Numbered from the stretch's first letter, positions 8,600 to 17,555 are shown. The stretch is 64,000 nucleotides of DNA from an uncultured Aquimarina sp. (GCA_947502885.1 CANNBP010000005.1:1-64000), one strand, 5' to 3'. Program-made: numbers and translations. Notes: generated from the letters alone by a model not told the origin.

Positions 8600-9715
8600 A
8601 TGAATTTTAGCTATTGGGAATATAAAACTTGGCTATCCAATGTGGATTTCACAATTGTTGGTAGTGGAATTGTTGGTCTAAATTGTGCTTTACAATTAAA
8701 AAACAAATTTCCACAAGCCAAAATCCTTATTTTGGAACGAGGTATACTACCAAATGGTGCCAGTACCAAAAATGCAGGTTTTGCTTGCTTTGGAAGTATT
8801 TCTGAAATTCTTGATGATTTGAATACACATAGCGAAGAAGAAGTTATACAACTGGTAGACAAAAGATATAACGGCTTACAACTATTAAGGCAGCATCTTG
8901 GAGATCAAAGCATGAAATATTTACAACATGGAGGTTATGAGCTTTTTACCACAAACGACAATATTTTATATGAAGAATGTCTTTTAAAAAGAAAAAATAT
9001 CAACAAGCTATTGCTGCCCATTTTTAAAGAAGATGTCTATCATATAAAAGAGAATATATTCAACTTTAAAAATATACAACCGCAATACATCTATAATTCT
9101 TTTGAAGGCCAGATAGATACCGGAAAAACAATTGAAGCGTTGCTTGATAAGGTTTTATCTTCTGGAATTAAAATTTTAAATAATTGTACTGTAAAATCTT
9201 TCTGCGATTGTACTTCTTCTGTAAAAATCGAAACCGATCATTTTACATTTTCTTCAAATAAATTATTCATTGCCACCAATGGTTTTGCATCACAATTAGG
9301 AATACAACAAGTAACTCCAGCACGCGCTCAAGTTCTTATCACTAAACCAATTGACAACTTACACATCAAAGGAACCTTTCATCTTGAGAAAGGTTATTAT
9401 TATTTTAGAAACATTGATAACAGAATTTTACTTGGTGGAGGTAGAAATTTAGATTTCAAAACAGAAGAAACTACTGTTTTAGGTCAAACCCAATTGATTC
9501 AACAAAAATTAGAAGAGATGCTACACAAGACAATCTTGCCTTCTACCTCCTTTACAATTGACCAACGTTGGAGTGGAATTATGGGTACTGGAAATCAAAA
9601 GAAACCTATTCTTAAAGCTAAAACTAACAATGTATTTTGTGGGGTGCGCCTAGGAGGCATGGGGGTTGCAATAGGAAGCATTGTAGGTAAAGAACTAGCA
9701 GATTTATTAAACTAA
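8600..9715 (+). CDS. FAD-dependent oxidoreductase (DAO family)
   Basis: 371 residues. A Rossmann dinucleotide motif (IVGSGIVGLNCALQL, about 20-34) ends in the acidic ILERG; NAGFACFGS matches the DAO-family flavin contact region, and the C-terminus has GVRLGGMGVAIGS, the second FAD-binding segment. Family members oxidise amines or amino acids (glycine, sarcosine, glutamylputrescine). The substrate cannot be told. It leads a tight plus-strand run with mtgA (8 bases), a GNAT gene and a Gre-like gene. Confidence 0.88.
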   Translation: MNFSYWEYKTWLSNVDFTIVGSGIVGLNCALQLKNKFPQAKILILERGILPNGASTKNAGFACFGSISEILDDLNTHSEEEVIQLVDKRYNGLQLLRQHLGDQSMKYLQHGGYELFTTNDNILYEECLLKRKNINKLLLPIFKEDVYHIKENIFNFKNIQPQYIYNSFEGQIDTGKTIEALLDKVLSSGIKILNNCTVKSFCDCTSSVKIETDHFTFSSNKLFIATNGFASQLGIQQVTPARAQVLITKPIDNLHIKGTFHLEKGYYYFRNIDNRILLGGGRNLDFKTEETTVLGQTQLIQQKLEEMLHKTILPSTSFTIDQRWSGIMGTGNQKKPILKAKTNNVFCGVRLGGMGVAIGSIVGKELADLLN

Positions 9716-9723
9716 CCAGAACA

Positions 9724-10401
9724 ATGAAAAGCATACTTCGTTTCTTTGTTAAGTTTACTTTTGGGTTTATTTTATTAAGCATACTATGGGTACTTGTTTA
9801 TAAATGGGCGGCTGTACCTTTTACTCCTCTTATGGTAATTCGCTCTATATCTAACAAAAAGCACGTCGCTATTAAACACCAATGGGTGCCTCTTTCAAAA
9901 ATTTCAAAAAACCTTCAACTGGCTGTTATTTGTAGCGAAGATCAAAAATTCATAGAACATAAGGGTTTTGACACTCAGGCAATCGAAAAAGCTATTACAG
10001 ATCATGAGTCAGGAAAACAATTACGAGGCGCTAGTACTATCTCTCAACAAACCGCTAAAAACGTATTTCTATGGCCACAACGCAATTGGATACGCAAAGG
10101 GCTTGAAAGTTATTTTACGATACTTATTGAATGCTTTTGGAGCAAAGAACGAATTTTAGAAGTATATTTAAATAGTATAGAAATGGGTGATGGAATATAT
10201 GGAGCTCAAGCAGCTTCTATATTCTGGTTTAACAAAAAGCCATCTAATTTAACAAAATCTGAAGCTTCGGCCATTGCTGCAATATTACCCAATCCAAGAA
10301 AATTAATAGCAAACCCCGTTTCGCCATATATTAGAAAAAGAAAAAAATGGATTATCCTGCAAATGTATAATTATGGTACATTAGTGTTTAAGAATAAGTA
10401 A
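9724..10401 (+). CDS. mtgA: Monofunctional peptidoglycan glycosyltransferase
   Basis: 225 residues. One N-terminal membrane helix (about 7-25) is followed by a GT51 domain. Catalytic motif CSEDQKFIEHKGFD holds the general-base Glu; RGASTISQQTAKN and the later EVYLNSIEMGDGIYG are the other GT51 motifs. No transpeptidase domain is present, so it polymerises lipid II into glycan strands only. It is 8 bases after the FAD gene and 11 before the GNAT gene. Confidence 0.95.
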   Translation: MKSILRFFVKFTFGFILLSILWVLVYKWAAVPFTPLMVIRSISNKKHVAIKHQWVPLSKISKNLQLAVICSEDQKFIEHKGFDTQAIEKAITDHESGKQLRGASTISQQTAKNVFLWPQRNWIRKGLESYFTILIECFWSKERILEVYLNSIEMGDGIYGAQAASIFWFNKKPSNLTKSEASAIAAILPNPRKLIANPVSPYIRKRKKWIILQMYNYGTLVFKNK

Positions 10402-10412
10402 CGTACAAATTA

Positions 10413-10994
10413 ATGAAAATAGCTTCTAGTAAAGATAAACATATTGCTATTAACATATTGCATACATCTTTTCTTACAGAGACGTTTCCTAACTCTATTA
10501 ACTTTGTTGCCAAACAGGACAAAAGAAGATCGAAAAGAATATTCTATTTGATGAAATATCAATGCAATATAGCTTTACTGTTTGGCAAGATATTTATAAG
10601 CAATAATCATAAGAGCTGTATACTTATTCTTGACTCTGAAAAAAGAAAAACAACCCTTAAAACTATTTTTTGGGACATCGAATTAGCAATTAGATGTATA
10701 GGGGTTAGGAATATCAGTAAGGTAATCAAAAGAGAACAAATTTTGAAAAAAAATCATCCCACTGTTCCTTTTCTACATTTATGGATTATGGCTACTTTCC
10801 CCAAAAACAGAAACTCTGGAATCGGAACAAAACTACTTAAGGATGTTTTGAAGTACTACGGAAACGAAAAACCTATTTACCTCGAAACTACCACTCAAAA
10901 AAACCAAGACTTTTACAAAAAACATGGATTCAATATATACAATGAAATACACAATTTAGGATATCCCCTTTATTTTTTACTAAAACCAAACTAA
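10413..10994 (+). CDS. GNAT family N-acetyltransferase
   Basis: 193 residues. The acetyl-CoA binding motif is visible at FPKNRNSGIGTKLL (about 131-144), followed by the YLETTTQKNQDFYKKHGF segment typical of GNAT motif B. The N-terminal half (MKIASSKDKHIAINILHTSF) is a weak match. Substrate unknown. Third gene of the oxidoreductase-mtgA run. Confidence 0.82.
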   Translation: MKIASSKDKHIAINILHTSFLTETFPNSINFVAKQDKRRSKRIFYLMKYQCNIALLFGKIFISNNHKSCILILDSEKRKTTLKTIFWDIELAIRCIGVRNISKVIKREQILKKNHPTVPFLHLWIMATFPKNRNSGIGTKLLKDVLKYYGNEKPIYLETTTQKNQDFYKKHGFNIYNEIHNLGYPLYFLLKPN

Positions 10995-11036
10995 GTATTT
11001 AATCAAATAATAAATATTCACTTACCCTTTCTCTAT

Positions 11037-11495
11037 ATGACCTCCAAATCAATTAAAGAACAATTACTACAACAGTGCAGTAGCTATTTAAACAATAGAC
11101 TATCTCGTATTCAAAACACAATTTCTGAAATACAGGAATCCCTAGTTTCAGAAACCAAAAGCACAGCAGGTGATAAGCACGAAACAGGAAGAGCAATGCT
11201 ACAATTAGAACGTGAAAAAGCAGGAAAACAACTTGCAGAAGTACAAAAACTGCAACAAACTTTAAATAAAATTAGCTTATCACAGCCCTCTAGCCATGTC
11301 CACTTAGGCAGTTTAGTCGTTACATCACAAGCTAATTATTTTATGAGTATTTCTGCAGGCCAATTACATTTTGACAACAATTCTTATTTTGCCATTGCAA
11401 CAAATTCTCCTATCGGAAAATTATTACTTGGAAAAAAAGAAGGAGATCATATTACTTTTAATGGTAACACAATTTTAATTAAGAAAATCGATTAG
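11037..11495 (+). CDS. GreA/GreB-like C-terminal domain protein
   Basis: 152 residues. Residues 1-80 are a predicted coiled coil (repeated Gln/Glu/Lys heptads, LQLEREKAGKQLAEVQKLQQ), then a small beta domain ending SPIGKLLLGKKEGDHITFNG, which resembles the FKBP-like C-terminal domain of Gre factors. Some databases label similar flavobacterial proteins as 3-oxoacyl-ACP synthase; there is no thiolase fold here. It could bind RNA polymerase or be an unrelated helper. No acidic coiled-coil tip can be judged with certainty. Confidence 0.65.
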   Translation: MTSKSIKEQLLQQCSSYLNNRLSRIQNTISEIQESLVSETKSTAGDKHETGRAMLQLEREKAGKQLAEVQKLQQTLNKISLSQPSSHVHLGSLVVTSQANYFMSISAGQLHFDNNSYFAIATNSPIGKLLLGKKEGDHITFNGNTILIKKID

Positions 11496-11561
11496 TATCT
11501 ATAAATTAAATTGACATGCATACAACTAATTCCTAACAAACTATCGTTAAAATATTTACAT

Positions 11562-11569
11562 TATATTTG
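11562..11569 (+). promoter_or_regulatory. -7 box for the lipoprotein gene at 11623
   Basis: TATATTTG, exact TAnnTTTG match, 54 bases before the start codon; no convincing -33 box. Confidence 0.45.
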
Positions 11570-11622
11570 CATTCTATTTAAAACAAAGTCCTTCCCAAAC
11601 ATTGTTTTATTAACCATAACGT

Positions 11623-12702
11623 ATGTCAAAAATGAAAAAAGTAAATCTATTAATTACCCTACTTATTGTATCATGTATTAGTCTATCATCTTGTAGTAGT
11701 GACGATAACAATAACGAAACTCCTGACACTGAAAACCCAGATAATACAGACCCATCAGAAATTACAGCAGCCACTCTTACAGATGGTGTAACTATTGACG
11801 GAGCAACGCTACAATCAGGTACTCCGCCAGCACCCAATGGAGCACTAGATTTTCAAATAAGCACCTCTAAACAAGAAGCATTTTTGACATCTGGTTTTAA
11901 TATTTCATTTACTTCTACAGATCAAATTGCAGGTGCTTATCTTCAATTTAAAGATATTGAAGGAAATAACGCCAATGGATATTATGATGTTCCAGCTTCT
12001 GCTTTTGGAGATTCTGATGGAATAAAATCTTCTGGTAACTCTGGAAAAAAGAAAGCCAAACAATCAACAAGCAAAAATGAAGAAGAAAACCTTATCATAG
12101 ACGTTGATTTTGAAGATACGATCCCTGTTGGTAGCTTTTGTTATGTTATTTGTCTTTATGATGACAATGGCAATATCAGCCAAATACAGGAAGTATGTGT
12201 AGATATAGAAGCATGGGGAGGTAATTCTTCTATAGTAGGAGAGTGGATTCACGTAGAAGACACAGAAACTCCAAACTTAACAAATATCACTTGCGATAAT
12301 CAAGAGGTAATAAACGATGTTCCTTTAAGTATTATAAACAAAGAAGAATGGCTTTTTGTTTTAAATGAAGACGGAAGCTACTATGAGATATATGACGATG
12401 AAATACAAAATCTAAATTTGATCAAATCTCAAGAAACTTGCACAAAAGTATACAAAGATGATAATGAAAAAGAAAAGTTCTCCGGAAAATGGTCATATAA
12501 TAACGAGACCGAAACTTTTACTGCTATAGACTTTAAATATGAAGATTTGTTAAACCCTTCTCAAAATCAAGAGTACCCAGACGGAGACGTTTATTTTGAA
12601 GGTGTGAAAATCGAACTAAAAGATGGTTTCCTTATTATTACAGAAACCTATGAAGAAGGAAGTGGCACTATAGAAGAAACATATACTTTTAGAAAAAAAT
12701 AA
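11623..12702 (+). CDS. Lipoprotein with lipocalin-like C-terminal domain
   Basis: 359 residues. Signal peptide with lipobox LSSC (Cys24), followed by a Ser/Asp/Asn-rich linker typical of Bacteroidota surface lipoproteins (SSDDNNNETPD). The middle (about 50-200) is beta-rich and carries two acidic stretches. From about residue 205, IVGEWIHVED and later FSGKWSYNNETETFTA match the lipocalin-like repeats found in flavobacterial lipoproteins. Ligand unknown. The gene stands alone and ends at a strong palindrome. Confidence 0.8.
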   Translation: MSKMKKVNLLITLLIVSCISLSSCSSDDNNNETPDTENPDNTDPSEITAATLTDGVTIDGATLQSGTPPAPNGALDFQISTSKQEAFLTSGFNISFTSTDQIAGAYLQFKDIEGNNANGYYDVPASAFGDSDGIKSSGNSGKKKAKQSTSKNEEENLIIDVDFEDTIPVGSFCYVICLYDDNGNISQIQEVCVDIEAWGGNSSIVGEWIHVEDTETPNLTNITCDNQEVINDVPLSIINKEEWLFVLNEDGSYYEIYDDEIQNLNLIKSQETCTKVYKDDNEKEKFSGKWSYNNETETFTAIDFKYEDLLNPSQNQEYPDGDVYFEGVKIELKDGFLIITETYEEGSGTIEETYTFRKK

Positions 12703-12720
12703 CCCTAAAAGCAATTTTGT

Positions 12721-12762
12721 ATTAAAAAGGGGTTTTGATTTAAATCAAAACCCCTTTTTAAT
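12721..12762 (+). terminator. Strong palindromic terminator
   Basis: A perfect 42-base palindrome with central ATTTAAAT and GGGG/CCCC blocks flanked by A5/T5. It lies 19 bases after the lipoprotein stop and works in either direction. Confidence 0.85.
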
Positions 12763-12857
12763 TAAGTTTTCTCTTTTTTTAACACCAAATTAAATGATCT
12801 TATAGCATACAAAAATGATTTTGAGTAAATTGCCGTCGTATAAAATCTCCTTTATCC

Positions 12858-13793
12858 ATGAAAAATCTTTTTGTACTAGTTTTAATAGGAACCTTAATTT
12901 TTTCTTGTAAACCCTATCAAAATACCAAAATCAGGAAGAATCAAATTACCTATGAAGATTTTAGAGCCGACCAACGGTTATACCCAACCGATGATGGGCT
13001 GATTAAATATATTGACGAAGGAAAAGGTCCTGTTATAGTTCTTTTACACGGAGTCCCTACCTCTGGTTGGATATATCGCAAAATGATAAAACCTTTAACC
13101 GAATCTGGTTATCGTGTAATTATACCAGATATGCTAGGATTTGGATCAAGTGATTCTCCTGAAGGATTTGAACTTTATAATGCAGAAAACCATGCTCAAC
13201 GTCTACTACAACTTATGAAGGCTCTTGGCATTGAATCATGGACCCATGTAATGCATGACGCAGGAGGGTTGTGGACATGGGAACTAATGAAGCAAGCCCC
13301 AGACAAAATCGAAAAACTTATTGTTCTTAATACAATAATTTATGAAGAAGGATTTTATCCACCTGTAAGAATGAAACCTGGCGGAGTTGCAAAAACAGCT
13401 ATGTGGGCATATCGCAATGGAGTAACAACCAATACATTGCTAAAAAATCTATTTAAGCAAGGACTCAAAGAAAACACGCTTAACCCATTAGATATAGAAG
13501 GATACAAAACTCCTTTACTAGAAGGAAAAACCAATGCCATGTACTATTTCTATAGTCAAACTTGTAATGTGTTACCTGATTATTCTGAAGTTTTTGAAAA
13601 CATTACCATCCCGGTCTCTATTATATGGGGTATACATGATACAATGTTACAATGGCCACCACAACAAACAAGAGTTGCTAATGCCTTAAAAGTAAATAGT
13701 GAAAATATTCATTTTGTAGATGAAAAACATTTTTTACAAGAAACCAAAGCCTTAGAGATATCTTATAAAATTATTGACTTTTTAAGACTTTAA
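12858..13793 (+). CDS. Alpha/beta hydrolase, Asp-nucleophile type, lipoprotein
   Basis: 311 residues. A short signal peptide ends in a lipobox-like IFSC (Cys17). The fold is the haloalkane dehalogenase/epoxide hydrolase type: oxyanion motif LLHGVPTSGW, nucleophile elbow MHDAGG with Asp134 instead of Ser, acid in WGIHDTM and His in DEKHFLQ. An Asp nucleophile fits dehalogenase or epoxide hydrolase chemistry rather than an esterase; the substrate is unknown. It is convergent with the lanthipeptide dehydratase genes, so a link with them is unproven. Confidence 0.83.
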   Translation: MKNLFVLVLIGTLIFSCKPYQNTKIRKNQITYEDFRADQRLYPTDDGLIKYIDEGKGPVIVLLHGVPTSGWIYRKMIKPLTESGYRVIIPDMLGFGSSDSPEGFELYNAENHAQRLLQLMKALGIESWTHVMHDAGGLWTWELMKQAPDKIEKLIVLNTIIYEEGFYPPVRMKPGGVAKTAMWAYRNGVTTNTLLKNLFKQGLKENTLNPLDIEGYKTPLLEGKTNAMYYFYSQTCNVLPDYSEVFENITIPVSIIWGIHDTMLQWPPQQTRVANALKVNSENIHFVDEKHFLQETKALEISYKIIDFLRL

Positions 13794-13853
13794 TTTAATA
13801 TTATTTGTAAAGTTCTGTTCTCTTAGGTTTACTTAAAAAAAGCATTAGATTGT

Positions 13854-14750
13854 TTATTTACCCATAGTTATCGATGATTTTGCTTGTTTAGAACGATTTA
13901 TTTTGGTTTTTTGATACCTCACTAAAAAGTCGTAGCAAACCAATTCATAAAAACGCTGTTTAGACCTAAACGCACGATTTACCAACATATGAATATAACT
14001 ACTTAGTAAATCATCAATTCCCATTTCTAATTGACCGTTTTGACTAGCATAAAGTATCTTTTGTGTAACCTCTTTTGACCTCTCAACCTTAGCACTTATT
14101 AGCTTATCCAAAACAGCATACTCATTTTGATCATTTGATAAACTCATAAACAACGTAAATTTTTCTTTTAAACCTCTATATTTTTTATCCAACTGCTTGT
14201 TTAGTACTTTATCCGCATTAAATTCAGTTTTGAATGCTAAGCTATTTTGTGTCACCAATTTTAGTTTTGCCTCTTCAGTATACTTAAAACTATCAAGCAT
14301 TTTGTCAATAGCTTTTACTACAAAGAAAAAATACAATTCTTCATCTTCAATTAATGATATCGCATCTAATAGCATAACACTATCATAAAAAAACAAATCT
14401 TCAGAAATACCCATTGTAGTACTTCCATAGCGTTCAATTTCTCTTATATAGGTATCTGTTTGAATTTTATGTATTATTCTTTCCTCTACATACTTTTCTA
14501 ACACTTCATTTAACTGAATAATAACTGCTCCTACATTTTTAGTATCTGTCAAATGAAAGCGTATTCTCACATGAAAGTCTGGATCTCCATATCTTATAAA
14601 AAACCAAGAATCAATAAGTCCTTGTTCTAATAAATGCTCTGTGATTGGTTTAATTGTTTCTACAAGTAGTACATCAGAAGTTCTAGCTCCACAGTATAGT
14701 TTATAATACAACCACTCGTCTCCTAATATATATGTTCTTTTAACGCTCAT
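13854..14750 (-). CDS. LanB C-terminal (SpaB_C / thiopeptide-type) elimination protein
   Basis: 298 residues. It matches the thiopeptide-type bacteriocin biosynthesis domain, which in class I LanB enzymes removes glutamate from glutamylated Ser/Thr to give dehydroamino acids. WFFIRYGDPDFHVRIRFHL near the start carries the Arg/His-rich catalytic strand, and YIHMLVNRAF holds the conserved His254 and Asn-Arg. It is a free-standing half of a dehydratase: the glutamyl-transfer half is the next gene upstream, 61 bases away. It would act in the cytoplasm on the precursor at 17302. Confidence 0.88.
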   Translation of the reverse strand: MSVKRTYILGDEWLYYKLYCGARTSDVLLVETIKPITEHLLEQGLIDSWFFIRYGDPDFHVRIRFHLTDTKNVGAVIIQLNEVLEKYVEERIIHKIQTDTYIREIERYGSTTMGISEDLFFYDSVMLLDAISLIEDEELYFFFVVKAIDKMLDSFKYTEEAKLKLVTQNSLAFKTEFNADKVLNKQLDKKYRGLKEKFTLFMSLSNDQNEYAVLDKLISAKVERSKEVTQKILYASQNGQLEMGIDDLLSSYIHMLVNRAFRSKQRFYELVCYDFLVRYQKTKINRSKQAKSSITMGK

Positions 14751-14811
14751 GTAATTTTCTCAATTTTAAAACTAACTCTCCTTATGTTGGGATTTACATA
14801 GATGTGTCATA

Positions 14812-17091
14812 TCAATCTTTAACTACTGTCAACGGTTTTTTATTTCGTCGTACATAATTAAGTTTTTCTTCATTATACATAGAGATAACAAATTGATTCG
14901 TATAGCTATTCTCTTTTTGCCTTACAATCCCCATTTGTTCATTAGACTGCAGCTCTTGGGTAAACAAAAACTCTTCAAGCACACATGTTTTTCGATTTTT
15001 TATAGTGTCTAACCACATATCAACCGAATTGCCATTTTCGAAATTAATTAACAATGTATTATCCCCATCTATTAATTGAACCAGTTTAGGCAATCTCAAA
15101 TCTAATCTCCATTTTTCTATAGACACATCTCTTCTTGTCTCTTCATTTAAAAAAGGCAAATCATCTTTATCAATTTTCCATCTTGCCCTTGATAATATAA
15201 AATCTTTATATTCAACTCTAGGTAAAAAAGTATGTTTCTCTAGCAACTCACCCCAATAAAAGCTAATTCCTGACCTAATATTTTGATGTTGCAAATCGCA
15301 TAAAAAATGATAAACTGGCAACGCATTTGCGCTATAATTATGTGCATTTGTTAAACGGGGTATAATTTCTTTATTAAGTTTTTTGGACCTTAATACAATA
15401 CGACCTCGTTTTACAGACATCATCAAATCATCAATAGTAATCTGTTTTTCTCTTGTCACATTTGATTTACCTAGATATGGTATTTCGTAATCTCGAATAG
15501 TCGCCCTTCGAATCACGTTTCCTGTTCTAGACTCTGGCAAATGAACAATCTCTGCAAGAATTTCATTTTGATTCAACTCTTGTTCTAAACTTGCTATACC
15601 CTGAACATGTTTTAATATTTTCTCGTTTCCAGTAGAAAACCTACCCAAAAGATTCGCAGCAGACGACCCACCTACAGATGATAAAATCATCTTCTCTTCT
15701 CCATTAACGGTCGCTATTTGTGCTATGCTGGACATCGTATCTGGTAAATCATTCCAATGCGCATCCAAAGATTCAAAATCCTTATCATTCAATTGTAGAA
15801 TATTTGCTCCTTCTCGATGAACATCTTGTAGTTTTTGATGCAAAACTTCCTGGACAGGATTCCATTGAATTTCCCTTTGAGAATTGCTACGAGAAGGAAT
15901 ATACAAATCATCTAAAAAAGAGGTAGAATCACTTGCATCTTGATGTTGTAAATATCCAATACCCACCTCTGTATCTAAGGCAGTTGCCAAAGGAATCTCT
16001 TGCGTCTCGTATCGCTTAACAAATGCATCTTTAAATCGTGTTAAATTTGTCTCTTTTGCCTTTAAACTAATCCTATTTAAGAATGGCAAAGCTCTCTTTA
16101 ACTTATACCCCCACCGTTTGTCTAAATGATTTGATTGTACATGAGTATATAAATCTGTTTGAAAAAGATATTTAAGTTCAAAAGGAGTTTCTAATTCCTT
16201 TAGCCGTTCACTTAATTGCAAATACGTTTCTGAATCATTACCTAAGCCTTGATCAATTTTATCTAAAAACTCTTTATAATGAGCAATTTCTTGAAGTACA
16301 TTATCAGAACTTTTCAACCTTGTCAAGCAACTCTCTACTTGTTCTAAAAAATCTTCTCCTGTCACAGAAGGTTCTAATTCACTTACAAGGATTTGATTAT
16401 CTATAAGCTCATCAACAAAGCCTATTGCTTCTTCTAATGTAATATCATCATCCACCAATAAAGCAGCTAAATTCTCTATTCTTTGACCAGAACGAGCCTT
16501 TTCAATTATATCTTCTAAATATGTAGCATAGGCAACAGCTTCAATCGAGTGTTCTCGTCTATTATGCTTATTGTATTTATATTCTATATACCTATATTGG
16601 TCTCCAACTTTATAAAGACTTGTATTGGTATACCATAAAAGCTGGTTTTTTATTTTTTCTTCCTTTGCCAGTTTTTGCGAGAAAGCCACCAGAAAATTCA
16701 TGTCAAAACGAGTCTGTCGATTATGGTCACCATAACTCTCCAACTCTATATTCGTCTTATCTGAAAAAGCTCCCATACTACAACCCGCAAACAACCCAAA
16801 TGGAGTACACCTAGAGCTCATTCTTGATAGATATTTCAATAAAGACGATTCTAATCTCTTTACCTTTTTAACATCTTTAATCTGACCGGATAACCATTTT
16901 TCTATTTCCGAAAACAATTCTGGTGAAGCTAAAAATATAGCTTCTTTTATAGTATCATTTTTCCAAATCTCTTTGAATTTTTCTATAGAAATATATTTCT
17001 CTTTGGTAAGGTCGCGATAAAACGTTAATGGCAACAATGGTGTTCTTAAACAAAACTGATCAAAAAAAGTATACGGGTTTTTTAGTTTCAA
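14812..17091 (-). CDS. Lantibiotic dehydratase, N-terminal (glutamylation) part of a split LanB
   Basis: 759 residues. N-terminus FFDQFCLRTPLLPLTFY, RMSSRCTPFGLFAG (about 90) and IVHLPESRTGNVIRR (about 540) are landmarks of the LanB family, which uses glutamyl-tRNA to glutamylate Ser and Thr of a precursor peptide. The usual C-terminal SpaB_C domain is missing and is encoded next door; together they make the ~1050 residues of a complete LanB. No ATG lies in frame between the upstream stop and 17091, so translation likely begins at the TTG at 17091. Upstream lies a stem-loop, then the precursor gene. Membership is clear; product and ring pattern are not. Confidence 0.9.
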   Translation of the reverse strand: MKLKNPYTFFDQFCLRTPLLPLTFYRDLTKEKYISIEKFKEIWKNDTIKEAIFLASPELFSEIEKWLSGQIKDVKKVKRLESSLLKYLSRMSSRCTPFGLFAGCSMGAFSDKTNIELESYGDHNRQTRFDMNFLVAFSQKLAKEEKIKNQLLWYTNTSLYKVGDQYRYIEYKYNKHNRREHSIEAVAYATYLEDIIEKARSGQRIENLAALLVDDDITLEEAIGFVDELIDNQILVSELEPSVTGEDFLEQVESCLTRLKSSDNVLQEIAHYKEFLDKIDQGLGNDSETYLQLSERLKELETPFELKYLFQTDLYTHVQSNHLDKRWGYKLKRALPFLNRISLKAKETNLTRFKDAFVKRYETQEIPLATALDTEVGIGYLQHQDASDSTSFLDDLYIPSRSNSQREIQWNPVQEVLHQKLQDVHREGANILQLNDKDFESLDAHWNDLPDTMSSIAQIATVNGEEKMILSSVGGSSAANLLGRFSTGNEKILKHVQGIASLEQELNQNEILAEIVHLPESRTGNVIRRATIRDYEIPYLGKSNVTREKQITIDDLMMSVKRGRIVLRSKKLNKEIIPRLTNAHNYSANALPVYHFLCDLQHQNIRSGISFYWGELLEKHTFLPRVEYKDFILSRARWKIDKDDLPFLNEETRRDVSIEKWRLDLRLPKLVQLIDGDNTLLINFENGNSVDMWLDTIKNRKTCVLEEFLFTQELQSNEQMGIVRQKENSYTNQFVISMYNEEKLNYVRRNKKPLTVVKD

Positions 17092-17213
17092 AAGTATAAG
17101 TGGTCTTAATTCTACAATTAATAAAAGGTTATAAATATACCGTTTCTGATTTAATTCATTTTTTGATTGTAATAAATTTTATTAAAACTCTATCAAATAG
17201 CCTTATAAAAGTT

Positions 17214-17243
17214 AGGAGTTGCTTGACAAGTCAAACAACTCCT
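17214..17243 (-). terminator. Stem-loop between precursor and dehydratase genes
   Basis: Arms AGGAGTTGCTTGAC and GTCAAACAACTCCT pair over 14 positions with one G-U, around two bases. On the minus strand it sits 59 bases after the precursor stop and 122 bases before the dehydratase start; only a weak U-run (CTTTTA) follows. It fits a leaky terminator that gives more precursor than enzyme mRNA. Confidence 0.6.
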
Positions 17244-17301
17244 AGTCTCAAATGGGTAATTTTTTAAATGTGTAAAGGTTCTTCTAAATTGGCATGCATT
17301 T

Positions 17302-17457
17302 TTAGCATGGAGATGGCGCACCATTATTAGTTACATTATCCCCAGGAGTTCCATCCCTTCCAGGGTTTCCTCCACCATTTACTACTCTAGTTTGATCAAT
17401 TGTTAACTTTGCTACCTTAATTTTCTTTAAAAATTTAAGTTTACTTTTTTTCATCAT
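17302..17457 (-). CDS. Class I lanthipeptide precursor peptide
   Basis: 51 residues (50 if the second ATG, 17454, is used). Residues 1-29 form the leader: Lys-rich start, KKIKVAKLT, then VVNGG, the pattern of Bacteroidota natural-product precursors whose leader ends in a double Gly. The core (from about residue 30) holds Thr37, Thr43, Ser49 and a single Cys51 as the last residue, with several Gly, Pro and Asn. Thr/Ser would be dehydrated by the split LanB just downstream and Cys51 could close one ring. It has its own -7 box, and a stem-loop follows. The gene is short and would be missed by length cut-offs. Leader type and neighbourhood make the call strong; the mature structure is inferred. 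Confidence 0.85.
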   Translation of the reverse strand: MMKKSKLKFLKKIKVAKLTIDQTRVVNGGGNPGRDGTPGDNVTNNGAPSPC

Positions 17458-17482
17458 TTCATTGTTTTAAGCTATTCGACAT

Positions 17483-17490
17483 CAAAAATA
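17483..17490 (-). promoter_or_regulatory. -7 box of the lanthipeptide precursor
   Basis: Minus-strand TATTTTTG (TAnnTTTG) 25 bases before the ATG. The -33 region is weak (TTGG at 17505-17508, spacing too short), as expected for a promoter needing an activator. Confidence 0.5.
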
Positions 17491-17528
17491 GCAGAAAACC
17501 TTAACCAATTAATAGGATTACCCTCTAG

Positions 17529-17546
17529 ATTCTGAGAATTAAGACT
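17529..17546. promoter_or_regulatory. Candidate operator, copy 1
   Basis: ATTCTGAGAATTAAGACT. It contains the dyad ATTCT-G-AGAAT and matches 17 of 18 bases with 19522-19539. It lies about 40-55 bases upstream of the precursor -7 box, a place where an activator would bind. Confidence 0.5.
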
Positions 17547-17555
17547 TACTCTTTA

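Noticed and set aside
12858..13793. The alpha/beta hydrolase as part of the lanthipeptide cluster
   Set aside because: It is convergent with the dehydratase genes and belongs to a widespread family; no evidence of a link beyond nearness.
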